Shown here piece after piece: positions 1 through 11,098 of a stretch of DNA of 64,000 bases. Made by a program: the position numbers and the translations under genes. The first letter of the stretch is position 1. Every line of letters begins with the position of its first letter. The stretch spans positions 186,001-250,000 of the forward strand of contig JBAMDO010000017.1 of assembly GCA_037074765.1 (NCBI GenBank), given 5' to 3'. The notes beneath the pieces were generated by a model that did no database searches, was not told the origin of the DNA, and saw nothing but the letters and a program-made list of their open reading frames with translations. The stretch is from Mansonella perstans. Its lineage: Eukaryota > Nematoda > Chromadorea > Rhabditida > Onchocercidae.

Positions 1-126
1 AACCTTCTCATTATATAACTTTATTGAATAAGTTTTTCAACGAAATCTTTTTACTAAATAAAGAGCACAAAAATAAATGGCAGCTCTCTTAGTGTCCCTT
101 TATAAACAAGCAAATAATAAACTAAC

Positions 127-2485
127 TTGATGTCGCCAACGTTTGCTCAGGAAAGAAAACGTTTTCCAGTATGCCGGTGAAGGTATTTGCTCAAGACGAG
201 CAGCACACAAAAATACATCCAGAAGTGTTTTTGTGACTTTAGCAGCCATTAGAGATGTAACATCATCTGTATATATTGAAAAACTATCAAACCTTTAAAT
301 GATAAGAGGAAGTCCATTCAAAAAAGACGCTTATTTAAACCTGATTTTATTATGACTTGAATATTATGTATTAACTGTAAATTTGAATGACATTTAATGA
401 GTATAATATCTGCTATTTATTATAATGAAACCATAGTGTAGTATTTCATAAATATTATTTAAGCAGAGTTCAATTATAAATAACCAACCCGCACAAGTTT
501 GTCCTGAAAGTAATAAATCAGCAGCATTGAGTAAAAACTTTAAAACTGCTGGCCAGATTATATCTTTGCATTTTCCATCATAATTCAGTAAACATTGTGC
601 GACAGTTCGAAGAACATTGTCAATTTCGTGTGCCTGTTGCGTAGTAGCCACCGCTGTTCCTGTTTCGCTATTCTTCCGAACGAACAGTGTTCGTAATGAA
701 TCCAAGAGAATGCTTCAATGATATGTTTTAATTGAAGTAACAAAACGAAAAAATTAAACAATTAATAAATTTCCAATAAAAAAGTAAATGAATAAAACAT
801 AGAGCAAAGAAATCATTATCTAGTTCAGGGAAGCTCGTAGGTTATTTATACAATTATTATGATATAAAATGTCAGATTTTCGCTATTATATACAAAAGCC
901 TAGTACCTCCAAACATCGCACTCTTTCAAATACTCTAATGAACATCATTATAAGATTAAAAACAATTCGAAACTTAGACAATCTGATGAGTTTTCTGTTA
1001 GAGATTTATCTGTAATACTCAGTGGTAATGAAGAATTGAACAGGAAATTATTCATAAAAGATTCCCTGATCACTTACGAAAAAAGGAGAAATAAAAGAAA
1101 AAAGAAACAGTTTCTGCTGTTGTGCTTTATAGGTAATTTAAGAAAACGTGTTTATTATGTGTATAAAAAAACTAGTTCATGAGTTGCCACTAATCCATAA
1201 AAAAGCAAATTTTTTTAATTTTTTATCATTTATTTTATACAAATAATAAACACTATTTTTGAACAATGTTATTTGAAAAATGTTACATATTACCTTAAAT
1301 TATCCATAAAGTATAGCAACAGCAACTTGTAATTAATGAACGGAACTAAAGACTCTCTTTCACCAAACGAGAGCAATGAAAAAACACAGATAGTCTTTAG
1401 CGAAGGTAAAAAAAGTCTTGAAGATGCAACAAACTGTATATAATTCCCAGGATCGCGCTTCATCGGATCAGGAAGATGCGCTGTTATACCTTTTGATAGT
1501 GCGTTCAGCCACGTACAGTAAGCACGAACTGCAACACAAAGTGCTTCGTGTTCTTTGTCTGTAGAATGAGATAACGTCAGAGCATAAGATATTACCTGAA
1601 AACGACTAACTGTTGGAGAAATCATCAATTCGATAAAGCATATACGCAAAAAATAGCCCTTTCAGATTGTTTTATGCAAGTAAAGAATTAACGAACAAAT
1701 GCTTTACACTAATGTAAGTTAACACAACCTAACTATAAGTTTTATTTTTACATAAAATGCATTGCTTGCCAAATCGCCAGGATATGAATTGGTGTAAAAA
1801 GTGAAACAAAAAATTAAATTTATAACTTAAGAGTTAGTGGGGTAATTTTTAACTCCGTGGAAAAAATAAAATGTGCGGCTATTCTATGCAGATATTCATT
1901 TCTAAACTACAAAATTCACAAGCGCTTCATGTCCGTAAAATGATTCTTTGAACAAGCAGATTTAAACGTCATATTGCGCTAATCGCTTTGTGACTGAATA
2001 TGCAAATATATAAATCATTGAAAATTCCAGTACATTTCAACCATTTCAACATTATTTTGTTCGCAAATACCAATTCCAACCTGTATTTTAACAATGTTTA
2101 ATTTCTAAAAATTGAATACGAAAATGGAACCTGTAAAATCCATGTGAGCTGTTCCTCGGTATCAATTTTAAGATGCATTCGTCCATTTAAATTCTCACCA
2201 ATTTCATGTAGCAATAACTCAGCTATACTATCACTCGTCTTCCTGCAAAATAAAATAATTACATTGATAGTAATATTTTAAAACTTGGACAAATTCTAAA
2301 AAATTTCTTTCAAATATCAACAGAACGCTTTAAGACAAATGCTTAAGTTATGGTATTATTCAGATATAAGCAGAAAATTACCTGTAAATAAAGAAAAAAA
2401 CATACTTTGAAAAAACCGATAAAGATGACTGAGTAATATTTAATGGAAAAAATTCAATTAGTGGCCATTCCTCATAAAGATCCAT
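127..2485 (-). CDS. RALGAPB: RalGAP beta subunit, N-terminal exons (partial)
   Basis: RalGAP beta is the non-catalytic subunit that partners RalGAP alpha to switch off Ral GTPases (cytosolic, mTOR-linked signalling). Exons read on the minus strand: 2485-2406 (ATG start), 2242-2131, 1595 to about 1390, about 672-489, 266-127; the gene continues off the left edge. Phases join exactly at the 1/2 junction (AA|G), the 2/3 junction (phase 0) and the 4/5 junction (G|AT). The predicted start MDLYEEWPLIEFF aligns with the start of vertebrate RALGAPB. Further matches to my memory of the family are VISYALTLS, CTWLNAL, NYIQFV, LFLPS and PAYWKT...RWRHQ. The end of exon 3 and the start of exon 4 are uncertain: several donors and acceptors fit. 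Assignment is by remembered family sequence, not by a search. The GAP-like C-terminal half lies outside the window. Confidence 0.85.
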
Positions 2486-2489
2486 TTTA

Positions 2490-3063
2490 AAATCATACAA
2501 ATCAGCACACAATTTGTGCTATTGTTACATTTTCATTGATTTCGTCAAGCAATCCTCAAATTTGAGAACGGTAATAATACGATGATTGAATCCAACAAAT
2601 GATCGATTTGAGAACCATATTACATCGATCCGCTTGTGATTCAAATAATACTAAATGAATTAATGATACCATTACAATAAACTAATTAATACGAAGCTTC
2701 CGATAGTTTGGGATAAATCAGAAAGATTATCCTTCAAGAGAAAATTGAACTTATAATGAATAGCGTCAATCTTACTAATAGCTAAACATTGAACAATAGA
2801 AATAAATTCTTCATAAAAGTAATGCTAACCACTAAACAATGGCTGAAAAAAGCCCGACAAAAACTTCCAAAATAATATGAATTACAAATAAAACAACTGA
2901 CCACAACTTCAAAAATTTGAGATAGTTTAGTAGCACTTTCTTTTTAAGTTCCTACGATCTAATTTAACATTTAAAAGAAATCAACTCGACTGGTATGACA
3001 TTTTTGAACTAAGACATTGGCCAAAAAATCGAAACATTATTCATATTAAGAAAAGTTTCATTC

Positions 3064-3094
<31 letters not shown>

Positions 3095-4190
3095 AAACAA
3101 CAAGAAAATAAAATAAGACAAAACTGATTAAAAAAAAAAATCATCAAATAAAACGAACAATACATGAAAAACTTTGGGCACAGAGATCAATGGTTTGAAA
3201 ATCGTTTTGAATTCTAGAAGTCTGCAGAAATAATATCTTAGCAAACTGTAAAGCTCCGAACAATTTAGGTGCGAAATCCTGAATAATTCTTATCTTTCAT
3301 TTCAACAAAATTTTTTGGAACAAAAACTTTGAAATTTGAAATACAATCAGCACTGATAATATCAGTATGGAATACAAATTGAAGCATGACTGTTATTGTA
3401 TCAATAACACAGCCTAAACGATAGCTGAACAAAAATAAGAATAAAAACCATAATCTGAAGTGAAAACGAAATAACAGCAATATTGATAAGAGATAATCAA
3501 ACAAAAGAGATAAATAAATAATGTCTAATATATAGCTTCACGATCCTATATGAATAAATTAATACGGCGTAAAGAAATCATAATGGAATCTTGAAAAAAG
3601 CTTTAATAAGTTTGGACAATGTGAGCAGTTTCAGAAATTAGAAAAGAAAGCAAGCTTTGCAGGAAATGTTTTGAAGTAACGTAAAATGCTGCGGAGATCA
3701 TTCACATACTCTGCAAATTCATGGAGAGTATTGAAGTTGTGAAGAAAAATTATATAATAAAGAAAAATCGTCCAAAATATATTAAATTAACAATCGTTAT
3801 TGCAAGTTGGAAAGTCTTGGTAAATAAAGAGAAAATTGCAGCAAGCAATCGGATTTTCAAAATTAATTTTCAGCAGTACTGTCTGGATATAGAAGATTTA
3901 ATAAAAACAACAAAAATGAAAATGTAGCACATATCGCTAAAAGTCGCTAAAAAATAATCCCCTATAGCAAAATTTTCAAAAATTTTATAGCTTATGAAAA
4001 ATTTAAAAATAAAGGAATTCAGTTTTCTTTAATTCTGGCTTGATTTCCGTAATTTGCAGTTGATGCAGAAAAAGATCTCATCTCCATCCAGTCGATCAAC
4101 TTGCCATTCTTTAGTTCTCAATAAGGCCAAGATATTACTATACGCAAAAATTGAATTTACAAATACGAAAAGAAAATATCTATACATTGC
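2490..4190. other. Intergenic, AT-rich, no gene seen
   Basis: Between the RALGAPB start and the end of the next minus-strand gene I see no exon with good splice sites. It holds an A-run of about 27 at 3065-3092 and scattered short ORFs (for example 3265-3504 minus, 3721-3927 plus) with composition typical of AT-rich noise. Confidence 0.5.
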
Positions 4191-4194
4191 CAAT

Positions 4195-7095
4195 TTATCC
4201 ACCGAATGCCACTTTATCTTTGCAGGATGCATGTGTAATCTGCAAATAATGCATCCTCCCAGAATCGCGCAATTCCCTTTTCCGCTCTTCCTCAAACAAC
4301 ATCAAACAAATTCTCATTGTTTTGTCGATTTCAAATTCTGCAACAATTTCGGTATTAAATGACAAATTCTGCTGAAAGAAAAAAAACGCGCAACTAAAAC
4401 CAAAAAAAAAAGGTTGCAAAAAAAGTGTTAAAGCGACTTTAGTTCATAAAATATAAATAAAGATCTTGTCGTTAAACTTCTATGTATAAAAATATTCAAA
4501 AACTCTTTGAAAGAATAAATTTATACCATCGAATCTGCAGTTTTCCATTAGATGACGTGCATGTAAAAGTGCTAATTCCCTATCAAATAAGGATGTGCCA
4601 GTGCCAGGAACGAACGACAAAATCTGAAATAAAATAACAGCAGTAAAATATTTTCATAAATCTGCAAATTCTGAAAATCAATCTGATACTGGATTTTTAT
4701 AACACATGATCAAAACAGCAATAACTGTCGAAGACTATCCAGTACTTTTAATACGCATTCATAATAAGTTATTTATCATAATAATCTTTTTCAGAACCGT
4801 ACAATGTAAAAAAGTTTCAGTGAAAAAAATGTCTCAGGGATTCGATTTATGCAGAAAAAAATTTTAAATAATTTGCAGAAAATAATTTAATTTAACTTAC
4901 ATCATTACAATAATCCAATGCATGGATAAAATTAGAGGCCTCCCGTTTGGTATGAACTACATAATACAGAAGCAAAACAGAGTAACACATCAACGTGATA
5001 CCGACTAAATGGTGTCTCAATCCATCAACTACATTCACATTTCGTCGTTTTAAATGGTTCGTTTTCAGATTCTCAAAATTAGGATCCTGAAATTAATTCC
5101 AAAGTGAAAATTTCCGAAATAATCATAAAAAAGAAGTAACCTCACAATTATAGATGAAGCAGTCCATAATCGACCCAAAAAAGTTCAGCTTTGATATTTG
5201 TGAACGATGTGTATGTGTAGCTTGAACGAAATTAAAGCATATGTTTCAAACGCAATCAGGTGAACAATGAAATTATTATCGGTGATAAAGACTTGTTGAA
5301 ACGCTGAGTGAAATAAGTGGTAAAAACATAAGTAAGTAAAACAACAGACATCTTTCTTAGCATGAATCATGGACAATTAAACGGATAATTATGAAAGCAA
5401 AGATAATTGTGAATAAAAAAAAAAAAAATCACCGACATATCGTCATTATCACCAGGCATATGTTCACCATCACAAGCACCAGATTGCGCATGCTCCCAGA
5501 ATATTTTTCCCTCAGCTCTTGCATGCTCTGTACGAGCCAGTTCTGAAAATGCTTTTCAAAAACTTGTAATTTTTTTTTTTAAAATAATACAGAAAATATT
5601 CTCAAAGTAGAAGTGAACAAGTTTTAACAAAGACTTTTTTAATAATCCTATCTGCATAAAAATAAATCCGTTACGAATTTCAAACTATCTAATCTTTTCA
5701 GAAAATAACATAACAATGATAGAATTGATGCTTTTGTAACTGTTTTTTCTATTCAATGATTGTATAAACTACTTGAACTCAAACTTAGGTAAACAGCTTC
5801 CGATTTTTCTAGTCATAACGATCCATGAAATAAACCAGAGGTATTAAAAGGCAACAAAGGATTCGACAGAACTTTTAGAAGTTTGTAAAATCAAAAGTGC
5901 AGTACAAATAAAAAATTGCTTCTATTATTCAGAATGACTGAATAAAGTTTCAAAAAGCTTTAAAACTATTTATATAAAGATCAATAAAATGAGCATACTG
6001 TTATTACCACTAGGCATTAAAGAATTTGTCGTCTATGACAAAGCAAATAACTTTGCAACTGAGATTTGATAGCTGTGCAGTTGATCTTAATACAATAAAT
6101 CTTCCAGAAAAAAAAAAAAAAAGACAATTTGCAATACTTGATGTATTTCTTAGGTCCAAAGTATAATATTCAATGGGAACATAGTTTAGTTTTGATTTAA
6201 AAAAAAAATGAATATAGCTAATACCTTCAAAAAGATCATTTGGAAACAACTCAATAACACGTACAGCGAGTACACCACGTCGAAGCGCATGGACGGCTAA
6301 TCGAAAAGTATGTCTATCTAGCGCCAATCTGTAAAAAAGAAAGATAAGAGAGGAATTAATCAGATTATTTACAATTCTTATCAGTTAAATTGGGACAACA
6401 TTTGCACTATTAAGTAAATGCAATAGAGTATCTGGAAATGCTAGAAGGAAGATGAATGAAAGCTTCAAGGATCAAGCAGAAATGATATTTAAATCACTGC
6501 AGTAAGAACTATGACCGCTAATTTAATCAATTAGATCAATTAAACATGCAATCAATTCAAATAATCAATTAAATCAATTAAAATCAATTAAATCAATTAA
6601 TAATCAATAATCAATTAAACATGACAGATGAAAGCATAGCTAAGTCTCGTTTATATGGTAGTAGGTGAATAATTTTCACAATTTTCGAGATAAAGCTATG
6701 TACACTCTGAAAGAACAAAATGAAAGCAAAATATCGAATAATTAAGCATAAATGAAAGTATTTTTAACCAAACTTCATAATGAAAAATTTATACTAACAT
6801 AGCTTAGTAAAGTTATGTGAACGTGAAAACATTAATGATTGTTTCCTTGTGAAAAAATAAACATAAAATTAAATTTTGTAGATAATTAATTGTAAGAATA
6901 GAAATCAACAAATAATAATTTGCTCACTCGGCATCCTCTTTTGGGCCAGAAAATAAGCCGATTGCTTCCAGAATACATTTATGTGCTTCCTCTAACAGAT
7001 GGCAACCTTGTGATACAGTTAGATCAACATCATCTGCAGCATTATTATCATTGTTTCCATTCATATTCATTACTATCCGAGAAAATTTGCTATCT
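4195..7095 (-). CDS. Unidentified multi-exon protein, likely conserved
   Basis: I do not recognise this protein. Six exons join cleanly by phase: 7095-6928, 6328-6225, 5542-5433, 5086-4901, 4623-4527 and a probable last exon 4337-4195 ending in TAA. A first ATG inside the 7095 exon (MNMNGNNDN...) could be the start, or an earlier exon may exist. Visible stretches include GCHLLEEAHKCILEAIGLF, LDRHTFRLAVHALRRGVLAV and NVVDGLRHHLVGITLMCYS followed by a hydrophobic VLLLYYVV. The whole looks alpha-helical with heptad-like leucines and one possible short membrane or buried helix. Arginine-rich, evenly conserved-looking exons with textbook TTTCAG acceptors argue for a real gene. It sits about 1.7 kb upstream of RALGAPB in the same orientation. 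The last exon is the least certain part. Confidence 0.65.
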
Positions 7096-7465
7096 CTAAA
7101 AAAGATTATAGCAAAAATGCGATATAATTACGATGAATGCAAGCAAAGAAATAAGATTTATAAATAAGTGCGAACTAAAATTAAAATTAAAACAATTAAA
7201 ACAGCAACTAACTATAGTGAAATGAAATAAATCTATTCGTGTTCAGTTAGAAAATAGAGTAAGTTTAAATAAAACGTCGAGAATTAACATAAGCATTTTC
7301 AACTCATTGTCATTTTCAATATTGAAATATAATGAAAATAAAAAAGTAAAGTTTTGTAACCTACTTTTTTTTTTTTTTTTTTTGATAAATATATAAATAT
7401 ATCTTCCAGAGATTGGCTATTACTGATAGTGACCACAGGTACCAAACCAGGAAAATATGTGATAA

Positions 7466-7530
7466 CCTGCAAAAATGAACTACGTGATAACCTACAAAAA
7501 TGAACTACGTGATAACCTGCAAAAATGGAC
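7466..7530. repeat. 25-bp tandem repeat (about 2.6 copies)
   Basis: The unit GATAACCTGCAAAAATGAAC plus TACGT recurs at about 7459, 7484 and 7509 with one or two changes. Each copy carries, on the minus strand, a TTTTTGCAG-like splice acceptor, so the repeat duplicates an acceptor-like signal just upstream of an open minus-strand stretch (about 7380-7465). Confidence 0.7.
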
Positions 7531-7767
7531 GTAAAATTTTTGATTTTATTTAGATATTTCAATATAAAATTTTGATGATACGATAATATATGAAAAAAAA
7601 AAAAAAAATGACTGCAATCAAAAATCTTTTTGGGAAGTATCAGTGCAACTACCAGCAAGACCAGAAGATATAAATAACATTTCAATGACAACCAAATGCT
7701 GTAAGGCGACATCTGTTTTCTCATTCGATTCCACATCGACACTCCTCCCTTTCTTCCGTTCAATTCA

Positions 7768-8036
7768 TTCACATACACACACATACATACACACACACAC
7801 ACACATACACACACACACACACACACACATACACACACTATATTCTCATATTCTTGACTGCTCAACTGCTACTATCTTACAGCAATACCTTCTTCACCTT
7901 TGGCTACCTTTTAGCACACCTTCTTCACCTTCGACCTTTAACTCTTTTCAATCACTGTCGTAGAACAACCACTAATGAACATGGTGGTCATGCACACACA
8001 CACACACATACACACAGGCACACACATATATACACA
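7768..8036. repeat. (CA)n microsatellites
   Basis: Two CA-rich tracts, about 7768-7840 and 7994-8033, interrupted by TA steps. Open frames across them on both strands are a consequence of the dinucleotide repeat and are not genes. Confidence 0.95.
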
Positions 8037-8236
8037 GTCGTTGCACTTGTCGACATGCAAATCGTGGAAAGGCAATGAGGTGTGCATGTTTGTTGCACAT
8101 TGAAGTAGAATATATGAAAGGGTTATCATTCATCTCTTGCAAACCTATTGATAAGCAATTTACATAAACTGATAGATTCATCGTCCAAATTATCCAACCA
8201 CTCCATTTCAGTGAATCAGAAGTCCCTATAATTGCT

Positions 8237-8470
8237 CAAATCGTGAATCAGAAGTGTCGAATTGCTCGAAGCGTGAATCAAAAGTCTCTAGCAATTGCTC
8301 AAATCGTGAATCAGAAGTCTCTAGCAATTGCTCAAATCGTGAATCAGAAGTCTCTAGCAATTGCTCAAATCGTGAATCAGAAGTCTCTAGCAATTGCTCA
8401 AATCGTGAATCAGAAGTCTCTAGCAATTGCTCAAATCGTGAATCGAAATTCCCTAGAATTGCTCAAATCT
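8237..8470. repeat. 33-bp minisatellite, about 7 copies
   Basis: The unit starts GTGAATCAGAAGTCTCTAGC and ends AATTGCTCAAATC. The central copies are identical and the outer ones are diverged (for example at 8245 and 8435), as expected of an array growing from the middle. The period is a multiple of three, so frames stay open on both strands (an 11-residue repeat in each). I treat these as repeat artefacts unless transcripts show otherwise. Confidence 0.95.
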
Positions 8471-9630
8471 CACAAACAATCCTTCTTCACTAGAATGAAA
8501 ATTATTTAGCTGAAATGTTACTAGATATCAGATATGATGCATTACTCTACCCAGAGCCATTCGATACAGCAATCTGATAAAATGGAGAGTTGTTATCCTG
8601 ATGATTTAATCAGAATCTGACTATGTAGCACGCTGATTTTCAGTACAATCGTCTTTTGTCTACTTATTTCAATTTAATTATTGATTACCTCATTTCATAT
8701 TAACGTAATCATTTGACTACCTGAACTGTTTGTTGTAACTATCGGCTAACCTTTATCATATGTTAATGCTTCTGCAACATAAATATCAAACGTCCACGTA
8801 AGATATGAAGAGGTAAATGAGTATGTGGAAAGATATTAGGAGATGAAATAGCAAATACTTGAAGGAATGAGGAAAAAGTTAACAGCTAGATAAAAATTAA
8901 GGCTATCACAAAAAAAGTAAAAAGTACTGAAAAGATAGATTTGAATTCAATTAAAGTTGATAGTATATGCTGCTATTGACAATGTTGAAACTCCAAGTAG
9001 TGCTGTCTCATCCGCTTTTTTTTTTTGGGCATTTATAACTGAAAGCATTTTGAAATTTTAAGGCTTTACGAATTTTTGCCGAATTAGTACCGAATCAGTT
9101 GGTCCATGAAATCCAAGTTTCATGCCTATATTTGATTAATTAATATTTATTTGAAAATTACAACTAGTGAATTACTTTAAACTATGCGTGACTCTTGGGA
9201 ATATTAACCTGTCTGTGACCCTTGCAAGTTGATTTATGATGCAGTCAACGTCCACGCAAATGTTGGTAATTATATTTTGTCACTTCCAGCTAAAACTTTC
9301 ATCGTTCATATCAATTAATGATTAATAGCTGAGTCGAATTACTTCATCTTTTATATCATTTTTTTATTTCAGTCTTGTAATAGTATTAGTAGCTGCAGCT
9401 TTGTTCTCTTTTGGTAATTCTGGTCGTTTTTTTTTTTCCTTAGATTAGCTATCAGCGAAAGAGAAGAAGGATTTGACCGAGTTTGGGATTGTTTTGAATG
9501 ATTGTTTTGTTCGACATTTTGCGCCAGGGGATACGAAGTTGTAATTTTCATCAGCGTCAGATTATGCCATTTCAAATTACAATCATTTTCAGAATCGAAA
9601 ACAGGCTTGGATGATTCTCTGATAGAATAC

Positions 9631-9701
9631 CTGCATATTAATGACTGGTCATTCAGACTGTTTTTAATCGAAGCAATTCCGATAACTCTTGCCCGAATAT
9701 A
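9631..9701 (-). CDS. Possible GT92 (DUF23)-type exon
   Basis: A clean internal exon: acceptor GGTTTCAG before 9701, donor CAG|GTATTC after 9631. It encodes YIRARVIGIASIK and ends in LIC. This resembles the N-terminal pattern of nematode GT92 glycosyltransferase-like proteins (YxRVIGI...C). A neighbouring open minus-strand stretch (about 10140-10250, LFLPRKSGKSNYYNRIAVAF) could be an upstream exon, but its phase does not join. Family assignment is weak and the stretch could belong to the downstream end of the MBL-fold gene. Confidence 0.3.
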
Positions 9702-10884
9702 CTGAAACCGTTCTTGATGAATAATTTTGCAATTTTTAACAATCATCGTTATCTATCACCCGGAAAAAATTTATAAAAAATTTCAAAAAAATTGCAAAAT
9801 TTCCACTGTACTGATTTGGCAAAGCAATTATTACATGGCATATTAACAGAATAAATTATACTTTTGCAAATATATTGGCAAAAATGCGAAAGCATCTAAT
9901 TCGATATTGATTCATCAGATGATTCTATGTTGATTCATCAAGTTCATTCATCAAATGATTCATCAAATTCATTAATCAAATGATTCATCAAATCAAATAG
10001 TCTAAAGCTAGTGAGCTCATTATTTACCAATAAGAATTTTACGTAACAATTAAAGAAGTCCCAGAATCATAATTTCTTGTTTGAGGTTTTCATCCAATTT
10101 CTAAACAAATTTCTACTGATCTCGTTACCAAATGGTGTTCTTACATGAACCGAATGCAACTGCTATCCTGTTATAGTAGTTTGATTTGCCGGATTTGCGT
10201 GGTAAAAAAAGTCGAAGTTGTAATTCACATTGCGGAAACAAAAATGACAAATTATTGAATGACAAGATTTTCATTTTCACGTGGAAAATCATTAGGTCTT
10301 GCTGTTTGATCACTAAGAACAAAATAAAAATAAATGATTCCTGAAACACAGAAAATTTTTTCAGTTCTTTTTAAAGGATAAACATAACTTCGATATTCGA
10401 ATTTCAGCCTTTTATTTACCGTACAGACAACTTTTAAAACTTTACAAGATTTAAAGCCCAGGAACCGGTTTCATGCTGGAATGCATGTCAGAATATCGTT
10501 TTTGAGAATTGTTAATAATAAAATGTTACGACTGTCACTACTCTTTTACTTATCAAAGATTAAATAGGCATAAATCAATAATTAATCGATCAAAATTGTC
10601 AATTTTTAGAGACTTTGAAGTCAAAAAATTATTTTCAGTCACAAATTATTGTTTATTATAAATTACAAAACAACTGTAAAAAAATATGGAACAAAAGGTT
10701 CCAACTAGATGGTCGTCTTATTTTTTTTTCCGGTTTTACCGATTACATCTTACGGGATTTCTGCTGTGCTGACAAACGTGTACATCCTGCTCGTTGCCTA
10801 AAATGAATTTTTTTTTTTGATTTCAAAAAACTAACAAATATCTTCTGCCGATAAAAAATTTATTGGTAAAGAACAGGACTTAAA

Positions 10885-10948
10885 GAAACTGTTTGCTCTT
10901 CCGGACAGTAAGTGTTTGCTCTTCAACTGTTTGCTCTTCCGGACAGTA
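10885..10948. repeat. Direct repeat of a 20-bp motif
   Basis: TTTGCTCTTCCGGACAGTAA occurs twice (near 10891 and 10929), separated by a partial copy. It lies just downstream of the last confident MBL-fold exon and may sit in its terminal exon or 3' UTR. Confidence 0.6.
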
Positions 10949-11098
10949 AAATAAACAACAATTAGAGATTTACGTTAATTTGCTAGAAATTAAAAGAAAA
11001 TCATTTTCGAATTCTTTAAAATTTTTTGGACCATCAAATTTTCAGGAGTACATCGGTTCAAATGGTTTCTTCAGCAAAAAATTTCGATATAAATTTAC

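Noticed and set aside
7299..8181. Several long ORFs on both strands over the CA microsatellites
   Set aside because: They are open only because CA/TG dinucleotides lack stops; translations are poly-Cys-Val or His-Thr and have no domain.
8237..8470. Regular repeats that could suggest a CRISPR array
   Set aside because: Repeats are head-to-tail with no unique spacers, and the genome is eukaryotic. It is a minisatellite.
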